DNA of 54,306 nt from Streptococcus mitis SK564 (GCF_000148525.1 NZ_AEDU01000013.1:1-54306); one strand, 5' to 3'; shown: positions 17,368 through 29,533, counted from the first letter of the stretch. Numbers and translations: made by a program. The notes: generated by a model from the letters alone, not told the origin.

Positions 17368-19779
17368 TTAAAAATAAAATTGAACCAGATCGCCTTCTGC
17401 TGTTGCTACCGAAATACAATCTTTCTCTATGCATTTCGCTTTTATTGTTTCTTTATCCAATTTAATCACACTCTTCTCAATACCTGGATAAGAGACTCTC
17501 AATTCTCCTCCACTTCTTGATAAAATGGTCATCTGTAAGAGTTTTTTATCCTCCCACCTCATGCTCACTTCAAAATGTCCACGTGCCATTAAGCCTGAAA
17601 CGGAACCTGTTGACCATGCATCAGGTAGGGCAGCTAGAGGTACCAGATAAGCTGTATGAGACTGGAGTAACATTTCTGCCATGCCACTAGTAGCACCAAA
17701 ATTACCATCTATCTGAAAAGGAGGATGGCTACACCAAAGATTTGGTAAGGTGGATGACTTTAACTGCTCTGCTAATAATTTATAGGCTCGATTGCCATCT
17801 CCTAGACGCGCCCAAAGATTGATCTTATTAGCCTTGGACCAGCCTGTTCCCCCATCTCCACGATCATTGAGACTAGCACGCGCGGCTTCAAGATAGTCTT
17901 GTCCCTTGTAGCTAAAGAGATTTCCAGGATAGAGTCCCACTAGATGGGAAGCGTGCCGATGTTGAGCCTCCACTTTTTCATTTTGAAAATATTGCTCTTC
18001 CTCCTCATACCACTCCCTGATTCGACCAGATTGAGTGATTTGAAGAGGATTAAGCAAGTCAAACTTCTCCTTGACCTCAGTCAACAAAGACTCATCCAGT
18101 CCCAATTCCTGAGCAGCCTGAATAAAATCATGGAATAATTGCCAAATCAGAGATTGGTCATAGGTATTGCCAATCGAAATCGGCCCATGTTCTGGGGAAT
18201 AAGACGGAGAAGACACCCAACGCTGCGCCTGCCTATCCTCATGTAAAAAGGCATTCCAAAAACGAACCGTTTCCCTCAACATGGGATAAATTTTCTCCCT
18301 GAGATAGTCTTGGTCCCTATAAAATGAATAGGCTTCATAAACAGTTTGCATCATCCATGCATTGGCAGCTGGTGACCACCCCCAATAGTAATCCCAACCA
18401 GGTGCCGTCCAACCAAAGGGAGTCGCTTGAGTATGAACCAACCAACCATTCTCCTCCCCTTCCTGAGAGACGATTCCTGCATACCTTGCAGCCGCTAGAC
18501 GACCATAGACTCGCAAATCATCTATATAGTTGATGACCGGAAAGACCGCCTCTAAGAGATTGGTAACATAGGCTGGCCAATAATTCATCTGCAGGTTGAT
18601 ATTCAGGTGATAGTCCGAATTCCAAGGAGGATTGTCGACCGCATTCCAGACCCCTTGCAGATTAGCTGGTAGAGCATCTGGACAATCTCTAGAAGAACTA
18701 ATCAGTAAATACCGTCCATACTGGAAGAACAACTCCTCCAAAGCCTGCCCTTCTTGTGGATTATAATTTTTTAACAAATCATCTGTAGTGGATGCGTCAA
18801 CCTCAGCTCCCAAATCCAATTGAACACGCTGAAATAAGGCTTGGTAGTCCTCAATATGCCTTGATTTCAATTGGGCATAGCCCTTTTCTTTAGCTGTCTC
18901 CACCAAGTCTTTTACCTGTTGCTCTAAATCTATTTTCTTGCGATAATTGCTAGCAGGATTTTGGGCAAAATCTGTCTTAGCCGCCAAGAAGAGATTAGCA
19001 TAACTGGCTCCTGATATCTGAACCTTATCTGACCAAACTCTAATATCTCCATCCGTTTCCCAAGCTAGATAACTAGCAAACCGCAGGTCATTATCCTTAA
19101 CTCTTCCCTTCATCAAGATATGAGAATCAGTAATATCCAACTTACACTCCTTGTAATCAGATTTTTCCTGCTCATACTTTCCATCAGAAGCCAAATCACA
19201 GGTCAAGGATAGTTCTATAGTAAAATCTAGAGTTTCCAACCCTTCCTTAGTAAAGCGCTGAACCAAGAGATCATCTGGAAAACTAGCAAAGGCTTCACGT
19301 TCAAATCTCGTTCCCTTATAGACATAAGAAGTCGTCGCAAGCGCCTTACTGATATTCAGCTGTCTCTGGTAATCCATCACCTGAGATAAAGTCTTACCTT
19401 GCTTGCTAAACTCAATATGAATATCCCCAAAGGACAGATAGGTCCCATATTGACTCGTTTTGGACCCGACTAGGTGCTGTTCAGCCAGTTCCTTAGCCCG
19501 ATTGTAATCTCTCTTTTCCAAATCCTGCCGAATCTCAGCTATAAAAGCATACTGGTCCTGAAGATTTCCACCCTGATAATCTGAACTATTAGAAAGTGGA
19601 CCTCCAGACCAGAGACTTTTTTCATTAAATTGAATCCGTTCAGCACCTATAAGCCCAAATACTTTAGCCCCTAAAGAACCATTGCCTATCGGTAAGGCCT
19701 CTTCTTCCCAACCCTTATATGTTGTTGATGCTGGTTGCTTGTAGGCCAATACATAATCTTGTTTTTTATTCCTTATCAT
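17368..19779 (-). CDS. GH95-type glycoside hydrolase (alpha-L-fucosidase family)
   Basis: An 803-aa protein matching family 95 layout. The N-terminal beta domain begins LAYKQPASTTYKGWEEEALPIGNGSLGA, an (alpha/alpha)6 barrel includes LQGVWNAVDNPPWNSDYHLNINLQMNYWPAYVTNL, and HGPISIGNTYDQSLIWQLF and RASLNDRGDGGTGWSKANK follow. These carry the Asn/Asp/Glu positions used by 1,2-alpha-L-fucosidases. There is no signal peptide, so it acts on imported oligosaccharides. Specificity within GH95 (fucose or galactose) cannot be settled here. It starts only 52 nt beyond gpmA, right after that gene's terminator. Confidence 0.88.
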   Translation of the reverse strand: MIRNKKQDYVLAYKQPASTTYKGWEEEALPIGNGSLGAKVFGLIGAERIQFNEKSLWSGGPLSNSSDYQGGNLQDQYAFIAEIRQDLEKRDYNRAKELAEQHLVGSKTSQYGTYLSFGDIHIEFSKQGKTLSQVMDYQRQLNISKALATTSYVYKGTRFEREAFASFPDDLLVQRFTKEGLETLDFTIELSLTCDLASDGKYEQEKSDYKECKLDITDSHILMKGRVKDNDLRFASYLAWETDGDIRVWSDKVQISGASYANLFLAAKTDFAQNPASNYRKKIDLEQQVKDLVETAKEKGYAQLKSRHIEDYQALFQRVQLDLGAEVDASTTDDLLKNYNPQEGQALEELFFQYGRYLLISSSRDCPDALPANLQGVWNAVDNPPWNSDYHLNINLQMNYWPAYVTNLLEAVFPVINYIDDLRVYGRLAAARYAGIVSQEGEENGWLVHTQATPFGWTAPGWDYYWGWSPAANAWMMQTVYEAYSFYRDQDYLREKIYPMLRETVRFWNAFLHEDRQAQRWVSSPSYSPEHGPISIGNTYDQSLIWQLFHDFIQAAQELGLDESLLTEVKEKFDLLNPLQITQSGRIREWYEEEEQYFQNEKVEAQHRHASHLVGLYPGNLFSYKGQDYLEAARASLNDRGDGGTGWSKANKINLWARLGDGNRAYKLLAEQLKSSTLPNLWCSHPPFQIDGNFGATSGMAEMLLQSHTAYLVPLAALPDAWSTGSVSGLMARGHFEVSMRWEDKKLLQMTILSRSGGELRVSYPGIEKSVIKLDKETIKAKCIEKDCISVATAEGDLVQFYF

Positions 19780-19795
19780 ACTTCCATACTAACAT

Positions 19796-19823
19796 AAAAA
19801 GCCTAGAAATCAATTCTAGACTT
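19796..19823 (-). terminator. Intrinsic terminator of gpmA
   Basis: AGTCTAGAA pairs with TTTCTAGGCT around a short loop and runs into TTTTTA on the minus strand, immediately before the GH95-type start codon. Confidence 0.75.
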
Positions 19824-19831
19824 ACATTTTT

Positions 19832-20524
19832 TTATTTTCCAAGGTAGTATTCAGAAACTACGTTCAATTTTTCGTCGAATTCGAATACCAATGGTGGGAA
19901 GTTAGGGATTTCCACGTCCATGATTTCGTCATCTGACAAACCTTTGATGTGTTTTACAAGGGCACGGATTGAGTTACCGTGAGCTCCTACGAATACGTTT
20001 TTACCATCTTTAAGAGCTGGAGCGATCTTATCTTCCCAGAATGGAAGGGCACGTTCCAAAGTCACTTTCAAGTTTTCAGCATCTGGAATAACTGAATCGT
20101 CAAGTGAAGCGTAACGACGGTCTGTGTGAGCTGAGTGCTCATCATCACGGTCCATGTTTGGAGGCAATACATCGTATGAACGACGCCAGATGTGAACTTG
20201 CTCATCACCAAATTGTTCAGCAGCTTCAGCTTTGTTTTTACCAGTCAAACCACCGTAGTGACGTTCGTTCAAGCGCCATGATTTTTCAACTGGAACCCAC
20301 AATTGGTCAGAAGCTTCAAGAGCCAAGTTAGTTGTTTTGATAGCACGTTTCAATACTGAAGTGTAAGCTTGGTCAAATTCGATACCAGCTTCTTTGATCA
20401 ATTTACCAGCGTCAATCGCTTGTTGTGTACCTTTTTCAGACAAATCAACATCAGCCCAACCAGTGAAAAGGTTAGCTTTGTTCCATTCAGACTCACCGTG
20501 GCGAGCAAAAACCAATTTTACCAT
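19832..20524 (-). CDS. gpmA: 2,3-bisphosphoglycerate-dependent phosphoglycerate mutase
   Basis: A 230-aa glycolytic enzyme interconverting 3- and 2-phosphoglycerate. Phospho-acceptor histidine lies in [10 protein letters not shown] (His about 9). The family segments [30 protein letters not shown] and [13 protein letters not shown] are intact. The ribosome site AAAGGAG is strong. Codon use is highly biased, as expected for an abundant enzyme. It is a single gene with its own terminator. Confidence 0.98.
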   Translation of the reverse strand: MVKLVFARHGESEWNKANLFTGWADVDLSEKGTQQAIDAGKLIKEAGIEFDQAYTSVLKRAIKTTNLALEASDQLWVPVEKSWRLNERHYGGLTGKNKAEAAEQFGDEQVHIWRRSYDVLPPNMDRDDEHSAHTDRRYASLDDSVIPDAENLKVTLERALPFWEDKIAPALKDGKNVFVGAHGNSIRALVKHIKGLSDDEIMDVEIPNFPPLVFEFDEKLNVVSEYYLGK

Positions 20525-20614
20525 TAGATGGATTCTCCTTTAAATTTTCCGAGGTTTCCCCTCGTTTATCTATTCTATTTTACACAATTTTTCACAAAAA
20601 AGCTAGTCAAAACC

Positions 20615-20649
20615 AAAAAGGAAAGGACTGTTTGACAATCCTTTTCCTT
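20615..20649 (-). terminator. Intrinsic terminator of ileS
   Basis: AAGGAAAAGGATTGTC on the minus strand pairs with a following ACAGTCCTTTCCTT, ending in TTTTTGG. It lies 21 nt past the ileS stop. Confidence 0.8.
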
Positions 20650-20669
20650 ATTAGTATCATACAACAACC

Positions 20670-23462
20670 TTATTTCTCTTCAAATCCTTCTGCGACTGCG
20701 TCCGCAAAGTTTTCTTCTACGATACTTGCACAGTGGTCACAGATGACTGCGTGGTAGCTGCGTTCTGCTGTTGTTGGGTCGATACGACGGCAACGGTCAC
20801 ATACTTGGCCTGCAGCGCGTTCAACAGTGAAGGCTACATCTTCGAAGCTAACAGCAGCTTCTGGAGCTGGTCCCTCTGCGATGGTCAATTCTGACACGAT
20901 TAAAAGTTGAGCTACATTGCTGTTTACTGCTTCGAGTAGAGTTTTCACCACTTCGTTTGGATAAACAGTCAAGTGAGCTTCAAGCGATTTCCCGATAACT
21001 TTGGCATTACGAGCTTCTTCCAAGGCTTTTTGAGCTTGTCCACGGAAGTCCATGAAGGCAGCCCATGTATCCAAGATTTCTTCTTGATTAGCAAAAGTTT
21101 CTGCTTCTGGCAATTCTGACAATTGAACGAAGTCTTCTGCTTCAAACTCAAGGTATGACCAGATTTCCTCTGCAGTGTGAGGGAGGATTGGTGTCAAGAG
21201 TTTGGTGATTTTCACAAGAATGTCATAGAAAACGGTCTGCATTTGACGACGTTCCAATGATTTGGCACCTTCGATGTAAACAACATCTTTAGCGAAGTCA
21301 AGGTAGAAGGCTGATAAGTCAACGTTGATAAAGTTTACCAAGGCCTTATAGATTGTCAAGAATTCAAAGTTGGCATAAGCATCACGAATGGTCTTGACAA
21401 GCTGGTTAAAGCGAATCGTCATGTACTTATCAACTGAACGAAGTTCATCGTAAGCGACTACATCTTGAGTTGGGTTAAAGTCAGATGTATTGGCAATCAA
21501 GAAACGAAGGGTGTTACGAATCTTACGGTAAGTTTCAGAGACTTGGCTCAAGATATCCATAGAGATACGTACGTCATTGCTTGAGTCAACACTTGTTACC
21601 CAGAGACGCAAAATTTCAGCACCAAATTGTTTTTCAACATCGCTTGGAGCAATGGTATTTCCAAGAGATTTAGACATCTTCTCACCTTTACCATCAAGGG
21701 CAAAACCTTGTGACAAGATTTGTTTGTAAGGTGCTACGCCATGGTTGGCAACAGATGTGATAAGTGATGAGTTGAACCAACCACGGTATTGGTCAGAGCC
21801 TTCTAGGTAAAGGTCTGCTGGGTAAGTCAACTCAGGACGGTTTACTACCACTCCATTCCATGATGAACCTGAGTCAAACCAAACGTCCATGATATCTGTT
21901 TCTTTCTTGAACTCGCCGTTTGGTGAACCTGGATGAGTAAATCCTTCTGGCAAGAGGTCCTTAACATCACGTTCCCACCAAATGCTTGAACCATGTTCCT
22001 CAAAGAGTTGAGCCACATGTTCAATAGTTTCAGCTGTCATGATAGCTGTACCATCTTCAGCGTAGAAGATAGGAAGTGGAACACCCCAAGCACGTTGACG
22101 AGAGATAACCCAGTCACCACGGTCACGAATCATGTTGTAAAGACGAACTTTACCCCATTCTGAGTGGAATTTCACCTTTTCAATTTCATCCAAGATTTCT
22201 TGGCGGAATTTAGAAACTGAAGCAAACCATTGTGGTACTGCACGCCAGATGATTGGTTTCTTAGTACGCCAGTCAAATGGGTATGAGTGAGAGATTTCTT
22301 CTTGGGCAAGAAGGAGGTTACCAAGTTTTTCAATAACAGTTGGAACTACCTTTTCATAGAATTGACCTTCAAACTCAGGACCAGCATTCTTCATCATAAT
22401 ACCGCGTTCGTCAACAGTGACTGCAACTTCAAGACCATTAGCAATACCGACATTGTAGTCGTCCTCACCAAAACCAGGGGCTGTATGGACAATACCTGTA
22501 CCAGAATCAGTTGTAACGTGGTCTCCAAGGATAACCAATTCATCTACAGCTGTATCCCATGGGTGTTCTGTTACGATATGGTTGAGTTCTTGACCATGGT
22601 AAGTTGTCAACACTTGGACATCAGCCCAACCAAACTTCTCAGACAAGCTAGTCAATAATTCTGCAGCAACGACAAACTTACGAGCTTCACCAGCAGGTTG
22701 AACCAAAACGTAATCAATATCCGCACCAACCGTCAAACCACGAGAAGCAGTGATAGTAAATGGAGTTGTTGTCCAGACAACGATGTAAGTATCTGTATCT
22801 AGAACACCTTTGCCATCTTTTACCTTATTGGCATAGTAAAGGGAAGTTGAAACCAAGTCATGGTATTCAATCTCTGCTTCAGCAAGAGCAGACTCAGATG
22901 ACCAAGACCAGTAAACTGGCTTGGCACCACGGTAGATATAACCTTTATTAGCCATCTCACCAAATACACGGATTTGGGCTGCTTCATAGTCAGGAGTCAA
23001 AGTCACATATGGATTTTCCCAATCACCAGAAACCCCCAAACGTTTAAAGTCTTCACGTTGTTTATCTACTTGAGAAAGAGCGTATTCACGACAAAGTTTC
23101 AAGTACTCAACCAAGTCCATTTCTTTACGTCTGACACCTTGTTTTGCCAAAACTTGCTCGATTGGCAGACCATGAGTGTCCCAACCAGGGATAAATGGTG
23201 CGTAAAAACCTGACATAGATTTTGAACGAACAATGATATCTTTTGAAATCTTGTTCATAGCGTGTCCAACGTGGATATTTCCGTTAGCGTATGGAGGGCC
23301 ATCATGCAAGGTAAAATGAGGTTTCCCTTGGTTCAATTCTTGACGACGTTGGTACAGTTTTGCATCTTCCCATTCCTTTTGCCAAACTGGCTCTTTGGTC
23401 GGAAGGCCTGCACGCATTGGGAAAGCTGTTTTCCCAAGATTAAGGGTATCTTTGAGTTTCAT
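20670..23462 (-). CDS. ileS: Isoleucyl-tRNA synthetase
   Basis: A 930-aa class I synthetase charging tRNA-Ile. The HIGH-type motif HVGH is in [15 protein letters not shown] near residue 65, KMSKS is in [11 protein letters not shown] near 600, the editing (CP1) domain lies between, and a C-terminal zinc finger has CDRC and CDHC. Length is normal for the bacterial type. Translation starts 8 nt after AAAGGAG. A T-box leader precedes it, so expression should rise when uncharged tRNA-Ile accumulates. Confidence 0.98.
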   Translation of the reverse strand: MKLKDTLNLGKTAFPMRAGLPTKEPVWQKEWEDAKLYQRRQELNQGKPHFTLHDGPPYANGNIHVGHAMNKISKDIIVRSKSMSGFYAPFIPGWDTHGLPIEQVLAKQGVRRKEMDLVEYLKLCREYALSQVDKQREDFKRLGVSGDWENPYVTLTPDYEAAQIRVFGEMANKGYIYRGAKPVYWSWSSESALAEAEIEYHDLVSTSLYYANKVKDGKGVLDTDTYIVVWTTTPFTITASRGLTVGADIDYVLVQPAGEARKFVVAAELLTSLSEKFGWADVQVLTTYHGQELNHIVTEHPWDTAVDELVILGDHVTTDSGTGIVHTAPGFGEDDYNVGIANGLEVAVTVDERGIMMKNAGPEFEGQFYEKVVPTVIEKLGNLLLAQEEISHSYPFDWRTKKPIIWRAVPQWFASVSKFRQEILDEIEKVKFHSEWGKVRLYNMIRDRGDWVISRQRAWGVPLPIFYAEDGTAIMTAETIEHVAQLFEEHGSSIWWERDVKDLLPEGFTHPGSPNGEFKKETDIMDVWFDSGSSWNGVVVNRPELTYPADLYLEGSDQYRGWFNSSLITSVANHGVAPYKQILSQGFALDGKGEKMSKSLGNTIAPSDVEKQFGAEILRLWVTSVDSSNDVRISMDILSQVSETYRKIRNTLRFLIANTSDFNPTQDVVAYDELRSVDKYMTIRFNQLVKTIRDAYANFEFLTIYKALVNFINVDLSAFYLDFAKDVVYIEGAKSLERRQMQTVFYDILVKITKLLTPILPHTAEEIWSYLEFEAEDFVQLSELPEAETFANQEEILDTWAAFMDFRGQAQKALEEARNAKVIGKSLEAHLTVYPNEVVKTLLEAVNSNVAQLLIVSELTIAEGPAPEAAVSFEDVAFTVERAAGQVCDRCRRIDPTTAERSYHAVICDHCASIVEENFADAVAEGFEEK

Positions 23463-23700
23463 GGTATCTCCTTTATAAATAATAACAAATTAAAAACCAC
23501 GACTGCCAAAAAGGACGAAAATCGTGGTACCACCTTTATTCGGAAAAAGATTTAATCTTTCTCCCTCTTATCCCGTAACGTGGGGAACGTCAAATCTTAC
23601 TCCATTCAGACTTGATTGTTTGAGAGGATAATCTTATCATTAGGGATTACAGGACTCACACCATCTCCTGCTCGCTGGAAATATAAGGATAAGATATTGT
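23463..23700 (-). promoter_or_regulatory. T-box riboswitch leader of ileS (isoleucine)
   Basis: The T-box core AAAGGTGGTACCACG lies at 23523-23537 (minus). It overlaps the 5' half of a terminator with stem ACCACGA/TCGTGGT (23496-23528) and a T-run. Upstream, ATCTTATC and GATAAGAT form the base of stem I, and an ATC triplet at 23645-23647 is positioned as the isoleucine specifier. Binding of uncharged tRNA-Ile would favour antitermination. Confidence 0.93.
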
Positions 23701-23714
23701 TCTCAGATCATTTC

Positions 23715-24599
23715 TTATAAAATTGTAACAGATTCTTGCGGAGCCGTAAAACCTGATTCTGAGTTTACAGCTTCAGTAGCGGGTGTTGAGCCTGAGTAAT
23801 GGCTTGGGACTACTTCTGGCTCTTCATACATTGGACCAACTGGATGAGCAGGCTCTTCTTCCATTTGAGGACTCACTACAGGAGTTGGATTTTCCACTTC
23901 CTGTTTAGCCTGAGCTTCAAATTCAGCCAATTCTTTATTGGCTGCCTCAATACGAGCTTGTAACTCTGCCATTTCTGCTTGAGAGAACTGACGTGTCATA
24001 TCAATTGGTTCTTCCTCTGGATGTTGCTGCAAGACAGACTCACCCAAGACCTCGCTAACAACTTCTTTAAAGGCTTCATCACTGGTTTGAAGATAAGTAG
24101 CTGTTGGACGGAGAATATCTTCCCAATCTGAAGATTCAACAATAGCCAACTGACTCTCAATTGTAGATTTGAGACGTTGGTGGAAGACACGACTCTTGTT
24201 CTTCAATTCTTCGGTTTCAACAGCAACTTTCTTAGCATTATCAGCTACCTGACGAAGAATTTCATTTGCCTTGTATTTTGCTTCTTCCAATAATCGATGT
24301 GCATCCTGTTCAGCTTGATGAATAATATTATTTGAACGATCGTGTGCTGTTTGTTTCACTCTCTCAGCTGTATCTTGGGCAATCAATACAGACTGGCTCA
24401 ACGAATCTTTCATCTCATCAAAGTAAGACAAACGCTCTTCCAAATTTTTAATATGTAAATCCTTATCATGATTAGAACGAACCAAATCTTCATAATCACG
24501 AACTACAATATCTAAAAATTCATCTACTTCTTCTGGGTCAAAACCTCTAAAACGTGTGCTAAAGGTTTTATCTTTGATTTCTAACGATGTAATTGGCAT
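23715..24599 (-). CDS. divIVA: Cell-division protein DivIVA
   Basis: A 294-aa membrane-curvature-binding coiled-coil protein that organises poles and septa in pneumococcus. The conserved N-terminus MPITSLEIKDKTFSTRFRG (with FRGFDPEEVDEFLD) is followed by a long coiled coil to about residue 165 and an acidic, proline-rich tail with repeats such as EEEP and EEPEVVP. I start at the ATG 6 nt after GAGG; a GTG four codons upstream lies in the ribosome site. It is the last gene of the ftsA-to-divIVA cluster. The tail is longer than I recall for laboratory strains (about 260 aa), so tail repeats may vary. Confidence 0.96.
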   Translation of the reverse strand: MPITSLEIKDKTFSTRFRGFDPEEVDEFLDIVVRDYEDLVRSNHDKDLHIKNLEERLSYFDEMKDSLSQSVLIAQDTAERVKQTAHDRSNNIIHQAEQDAHRLLEEAKYKANEILRQVADNAKKVAVETEELKNKSRVFHQRLKSTIESQLAIVESSDWEDILRPTATYLQTSDEAFKEVVSEVLGESVLQQHPEEEPIDMTRQFSQAEMAELQARIEAANKELAEFEAQAKQEVENPTPVVSPQMEEEPAHPVGPMYEEPEVVPSHYSGSTPATEAVNSESGFTAPQESVTIL

Positions 24600-24607
24600 A
24601 TTTTTCC

Positions 24608-25393
24608 TCACTTACTTAATAATAACTGGACTGTTATTTTTTTCTTCTCTTTTTTAGTTTGTCCCTTATCTTGAAGCAACCTCAAGCGTCCAAATTTTCT
24701 CACACTAATCAAGTCTCCAACTTGAACGGTATAATCTGATTTATCTACTATATGATAATTTACTTGGACAAGTTTCTTTTCAACCAACTGGTTTGCTTGA
24801 CTTCTAGATAGTTTTAAAACGCTTGATAAAAGGACATCTAATCTAAAGCTAGACACGCATAAATCTATCTCTCGATACTGTTCTAACTTATCTATTTTAT
24901 CGGTGAAAGGACGTTCCTCCAGCGAAACGGGTATACGACCAATTTTCTTTAATCCATCTTGGAAGAGAAGAATAAATTGCTGATTAATCATAATCTGCGC
25001 CCGTTCATCATCTACTAGGATATCTCCAAAAAGTTTCCGTTCAATCCCTAATTGATTGATGACTGTTCCTAAAATTTTAGCATGCGTTAAATTTTCAAAT
25101 TTATTGGAATACACAATTTCCTGAAGCGATATTTCAAAATCTGAAAACTCAGGTTGGAAATAGTCTGGATATAGTAAGACCCGAACATACTCACTCAATA
25201 CAAATTCCCCACTACTACTACAAGAAAGGCCATAGGTTTTGGCTAAAATTTTTAATAGCTTCTCTTGATGAGGATTGATAAAAGGAGTTAAAAAAGGCGC
25301 GTAGCTATCTTCCACCTTCTTGATCCATTCCATTCCCTTGTCAAGAAATGGACGATCTTCTATAGAAAAATGCTGGTAAATACCTCTATTCAT
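24608..25393 (-). CDS. ylmH: YlmH, S4-domain RNA-binding protein
   Basis: A 261-aa protein with an N-terminal YlmH-specific region and a C-terminal S4 RNA-binding domain (LDVLLSSVLKLSRSQANQLVEKKLVQVN near 180-205). Family members act on stalled ribosomes or ribosomal RNA and live in division clusters. The start MNRGIYQHFSIEDR was chosen because it overlaps the ylmG stop by 4 bp (ATGA) and matches the family N-terminus; 22 in-frame codons upstream belong to the ylmG region in another frame. Confidence 0.95.
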   Translation of the reverse strand: MNRGIYQHFSIEDRPFLDKGMEWIKKVEDSYAPFLTPFINPHQEKLLKILAKTYGLSCSSSGEFVLSEYVRVLLYPDYFQPEFSDFEISLQEIVYSNKFENLTHAKILGTVINQLGIERKLFGDILVDDERAQIMINQQFILLFQDGLKKIGRIPVSLEERPFTDKIDKLEQYREIDLCVSSFRLDVLLSSVLKLSRSQANQLVEKKLVQVNYHIVDKSDYTVQVGDLISVRKFGRLRLLQDKGQTKKEKKKITVQLLLSK

Positions 25394-25653
25394 ATTATCA
25401 TTGCAAGAAAACGCACTAAATTTTCCCCTAAAAATCGAACCAAAACAATCGCAACCCAAACAGATAAATCAAGACCCGCTATCTGTAAAGGCAAGCGTTG
25501 CAAGGGAGAAAGCACTGGCTTTACCAATGCTACAATCCAACGACCTAAACTTGATTCATAGGCACCTGGAAACCAAGACATGACAGCAAAGGCTACCAAA
25601 ATCAGGGAGTAAATATCTACTGCGTTATAAATCATACGAATTAAAAAAATCAT
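25390..25653 (-). CDS. ylmG: YggT-family membrane protein YlmG
   Basis: An 87-aa protein with two hydrophobic segments (residues about 10-30 and 62-85) on either side of the conserved SLGRWIVALVKPVLSPLQRLP loop, the YggT signature. It is part of the division cluster, with a likely role at the septal membrane. Its ATG overlaps the sepF stop by 1 bp (TAATG) and its own stop overlaps ylmH by 4 bp. Confidence 0.95.
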   Translation of the reverse strand: MIFLIRMIYNAVDIYSLILVAFAVMSWFPGAYESSLGRWIVALVKPVLSPLQRLPLQIAGLDLSVWVAIVLVRFLGENLVRFLAMII

Positions 25654-26198
25654 TATCGTACTCTATTTCGTCTCATATCAAAATCAAACTCACCTTGTTG
25701 ATCTTCATCCGGTAAACGAATATCTTCAATATTCACAATAACATTCACTGGTGTCAACAAATACATGGTAGAAGCTACCTTTTTCAAATTTCCAGCTAGA
25801 ACATGGCAAGCTCCATCCAGATAATCTAAACAACGACGAGCTTGCACTTCAGTCATATATTGAAAATCAATCAAAATACTTTCGTTTCCTGCTAATAAAT
25901 CAACAATTTCTATCGCATCTTCATATTTTCTAGGATAACGAACATCGATTGTTACTTTTTCAGTAGAATGCTGATTTTGCTTAGCTAACTCTTGTTGACG
26001 TGCATGCAGTCTAGTAATATTAGTTTCTTTTGTACTAGTTGTGCTTGTGCGTGGTGTTTGATTCGTTGAAAGAGCCGTGTCCTGTGTAGAATTTACTGGA
26101 GTTAAAATGGGCTCATCTCGTTTTTCATTAGGGAGACTTAAATCCTCATCCTCCGTAAAATAATCTATAAATCTATCGAATCTATCTTTTAAAGACAT
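25653..26198 (-). CDS. sepF: Cell-division protein SepF
   Basis: A 181-aa FtsZ-ring partner that bundles FtsZ filaments and tethers them to the membrane. The short N-terminal amphipathic region ([14 protein letters not shown]) binds lipid, a variable Ser/Thr-rich linker follows, then the conserved SepF domain from about residue 75 ([17 protein letters not shown]...[10 protein letters not shown]). It sits between ylmE and ylmG with 9-nt and 1-bp junctions. Confidence 0.97.
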   Translation of the reverse strand: MSLKDRFDRFIDYFTEDEDLSLPNEKRDEPILTPVNSTQDTALSTNQTPRTSTTSTKETNITRLHARQQELAKQNQHSTEKVTIDVRYPRKYEDAIEIVDLLAGNESILIDFQYMTEVQARRCLDYLDGACHVLAGNLKKVASTMYLLTPVNVIVNIEDIRLPDEDQQGEFDFDMRRNRVR

Positions 26199-26207
26199 GG
26201 TTCTCTC

Positions 26208-26879
26208 CTACTTAAAAAATGCTGTACCTATACGAACAAAGGTGGAACCGAATTGAATCGCTTCTTTATAATCACGACTCATTCCCATACTTAACTCTGT
26301 CATAGGCATATTTGGAATTTGTTTTTCTTGGATTTCTTTTTGTAAATCTTGGGTCGCCTTGAAAATTTCTTTCAACTGCTCACTGCTAGCCTCAAAAGGT
26401 GCCATCGTCATTAAACCAACATATTCTATCTTATCTAGTTTGGCTAACTCTGGCAAGATTTCCAGCAGCTCTTCTCTCGAAAAGCCGTGTTTGCTTTCTT
26501 CTTTAGAAATATTTACCTGAAGGAAACACTTGATGACTCGGTCACTTCTTTTTTGAATTTCCTCTGCTAGCTTTACTGAGTCCAATGCATGGAAATAATC
26601 AACGTATTGAATGACATCTTTCACCTTACGTCTTTGCAAGGTACCAATCAAATGCCAAGTCACATCTCGATCTTTTAAAGCTTGATATTTCTCTAGAAAC
26701 TTATCTACACGATTTTCACCGATATGATGAACCCCTAGCGGAAGCAAAGCTTCCGCTGTCAGTACATCTACATACTTGGTAACTGCAATGACAGAGACTG
26801 AGCCACTCTCGCGATGAGCACTCAAACTTGCTTCTGCGACTTCTCGAAAAACACGTTCTGTATTTTCTTTTACATTCAT
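26208..26879 (-). CDS. ylmE: YggS-type pyridoxal-phosphate homeostasis protein YlmE
   Basis: A 223-aa single-domain TIM-barrel PLP-binding protein. The lysine in VIAVTKYVD near residue 34 holds PLP. HHIGENRVDKFLEKY, WHLIGTLQRRK and TELSMGMSRDYKEAIQFGSTFVRIGTAFF are the family blocks. It balances cellular PLP/amino-acid pools; no racemase activity is implied. It starts 4 nt after the ftsZ stop. Confidence 0.96.
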   Translation of the reverse strand: MNVKENTERVFREVAEASLSAHRESGSVSVIAVTKYVDVLTAEALLPLGVHHIGENRVDKFLEKYQALKDRDVTWHLIGTLQRRKVKDVIQYVDYFHALDSVKLAEEIQKRSDRVIKCFLQVNISKEESKHGFSREELLEILPELAKLDKIEYVGLMTMAPFEASSEQLKEIFKATQDLQKEIQEKQIPNMPMTELSMGMSRDYKEAIQFGSTFVRIGTAFFK

Positions 26880-26883
26880 TTAC

Positions 26884-28146
<1,263 letters not shown>

Positions 28147-28159
28147 TTATTTTTCCTCT

Positions 28160-29533
28160 TTATTCGTCAAACATGCTTCCGATCAAGCCACGGAAACGAT
28201 CTGCTAATTTCGGTTTATTTTGTGAAGTCTGTTGAAAATCTGCAATTTGTTCTGCAGGAGCTACAGGCTCTACTTCTGGAGCAGGGGTTGGTTGAACAGT
28301 AGTTGATTGGACAAACTGAGCTGTTTTCTGAATCATGCCCCCAAAACCAAGCGGTTGTTGGAATAGTCCTTCATCCCCCTTGACTGCTCGTTGAGCCAAG
28401 AGATGTACTTCTGTCAATTGTCCCGCAAATTCTGACAAGCTAATCACATGAGCAAAGGCTGGATTACGAATCCCAACTTGATTAGGAACATAAAGCTTGA
28501 CACGAACACCAAAAACTTCTTGCGCAATCTCCACAATACCCGGTAAAATAGCCGTTCCACCAATTAAAACAATGCCACCAGGAAGATCCAATAAATGTCT
28601 TCTGTCTAAGTCTTGTTTGATTTGTTCAAAAATATGCTTAATACGTGCAGAAATAATCTCTGACAAGTAATTTTCTGTCACTTCAACAGGTTCTACTTCC
28701 CCAATAACCTCTACTTGGAAGGTTTCTTTACTTGCAATAGGAGGATAAGCCTCTCCATAGTTTAATTTTAAACCTTCGGCTAGTTTCTGTGATGTCTTCA
28801 AGACTTTAGAGATATCCTTAGTTACATAATCTCCGCCTTCTTGGAGAATATTGGTAAACTGGAGTTCTTGGTTACGGATTGTAGCGACAGTCGTTTGACC
28901 TGCCCCCATATCAATCACTGTAGCACCAAATTCACGCTCACCTTCGTTCAAAACTGATTGAACCATTGCTAGTGGTGAAATGATAACATTTTCAACCTGA
29001 ACACCTGCACGTTCAACTGTCTTACGTAGATTGTGTAAAATAGTGCGAGGGCCTGTATAAAGTAAACCACGCATTTCAAGGCGAACTCCCATCATGCCAC
29101 GTGGATCACGAATCCCTTGGAAGCCATCAACAATAAATTCCTCAGGGATGAATGTGATAACCTCACGATCAGGTGTCATACTCTTAGTCAAGGCTGATTT
29201 GACAACATTTTCGACATCTTGATCCATAATTTCCTTGGTATCAGATGTTACTGGAATCATTCCTTGAGTTGGTTCTACCTGTAAGAGATTAGCTGGCAAA
29301 CCAACATTCACCGATTTAATTGAAATGCCTGCTTTTTCTTCAGCTTGGGAAATTGCCGATTTGATAGCAGTTGCTGCTGCATCAATATCAACAATAATTC
29401 CATCCTTTACACCTTTACTTTTGGCATTACTCACACCAATTACATTTAATTCACCATTTCTCTGCTCGGCTACAAGCACCTTGACAGAGCTTGTTCCAAT
29501 ATCTAGACCTGTAAAAAAGCCTTCTCTAGCCAT
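28160..29533 (-). CDS. ftsA: Cell-division protein FtsA
   Basis: A 457-aa actin-like membrane anchor for FtsZ. The phosphate-1 loop GLDIGTSSVKVLV is at the N-terminus, ATVIDMGAGQTTVA is near 213, and GGIVLIGGTAILPG is near 330. An amphipathic membrane-targeting helix (KLADRFRGLIGSMFDE) ends the protein. It is the first gene of the cluster and has its own extended -10 promoter upstream. Confidence 0.99.
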   Translation of the reverse strand: MAREGFFTGLDIGTSSVKVLVAEQRNGELNVIGVSNAKSKGVKDGIIVDIDAAATAIKSAISQAEEKAGISIKSVNVGLPANLLQVEPTQGMIPVTSDTKEIMDQDVENVVKSALTKSMTPDREVITFIPEEFIVDGFQGIRDPRGMMGVRLEMRGLLYTGPRTILHNLRKTVERAGVQVENVIISPLAMVQSVLNEGEREFGATVIDMGAGQTTVATIRNQELQFTNILQEGGDYVTKDISKVLKTSQKLAEGLKLNYGEAYPPIASKETFQVEVIGEVEPVEVTENYLSEIISARIKHIFEQIKQDLDRRHLLDLPGGIVLIGGTAILPGIVEIAQEVFGVRVKLYVPNQVGIRNPAFAHVISLSEFAGQLTEVHLLAQRAVKGDEGLFQQPLGFGGMIQKTAQFVQSTTVQPTPAPEVEPVAPAEQIADFQQTSQNKPKLADRFRGLIGSMFDE

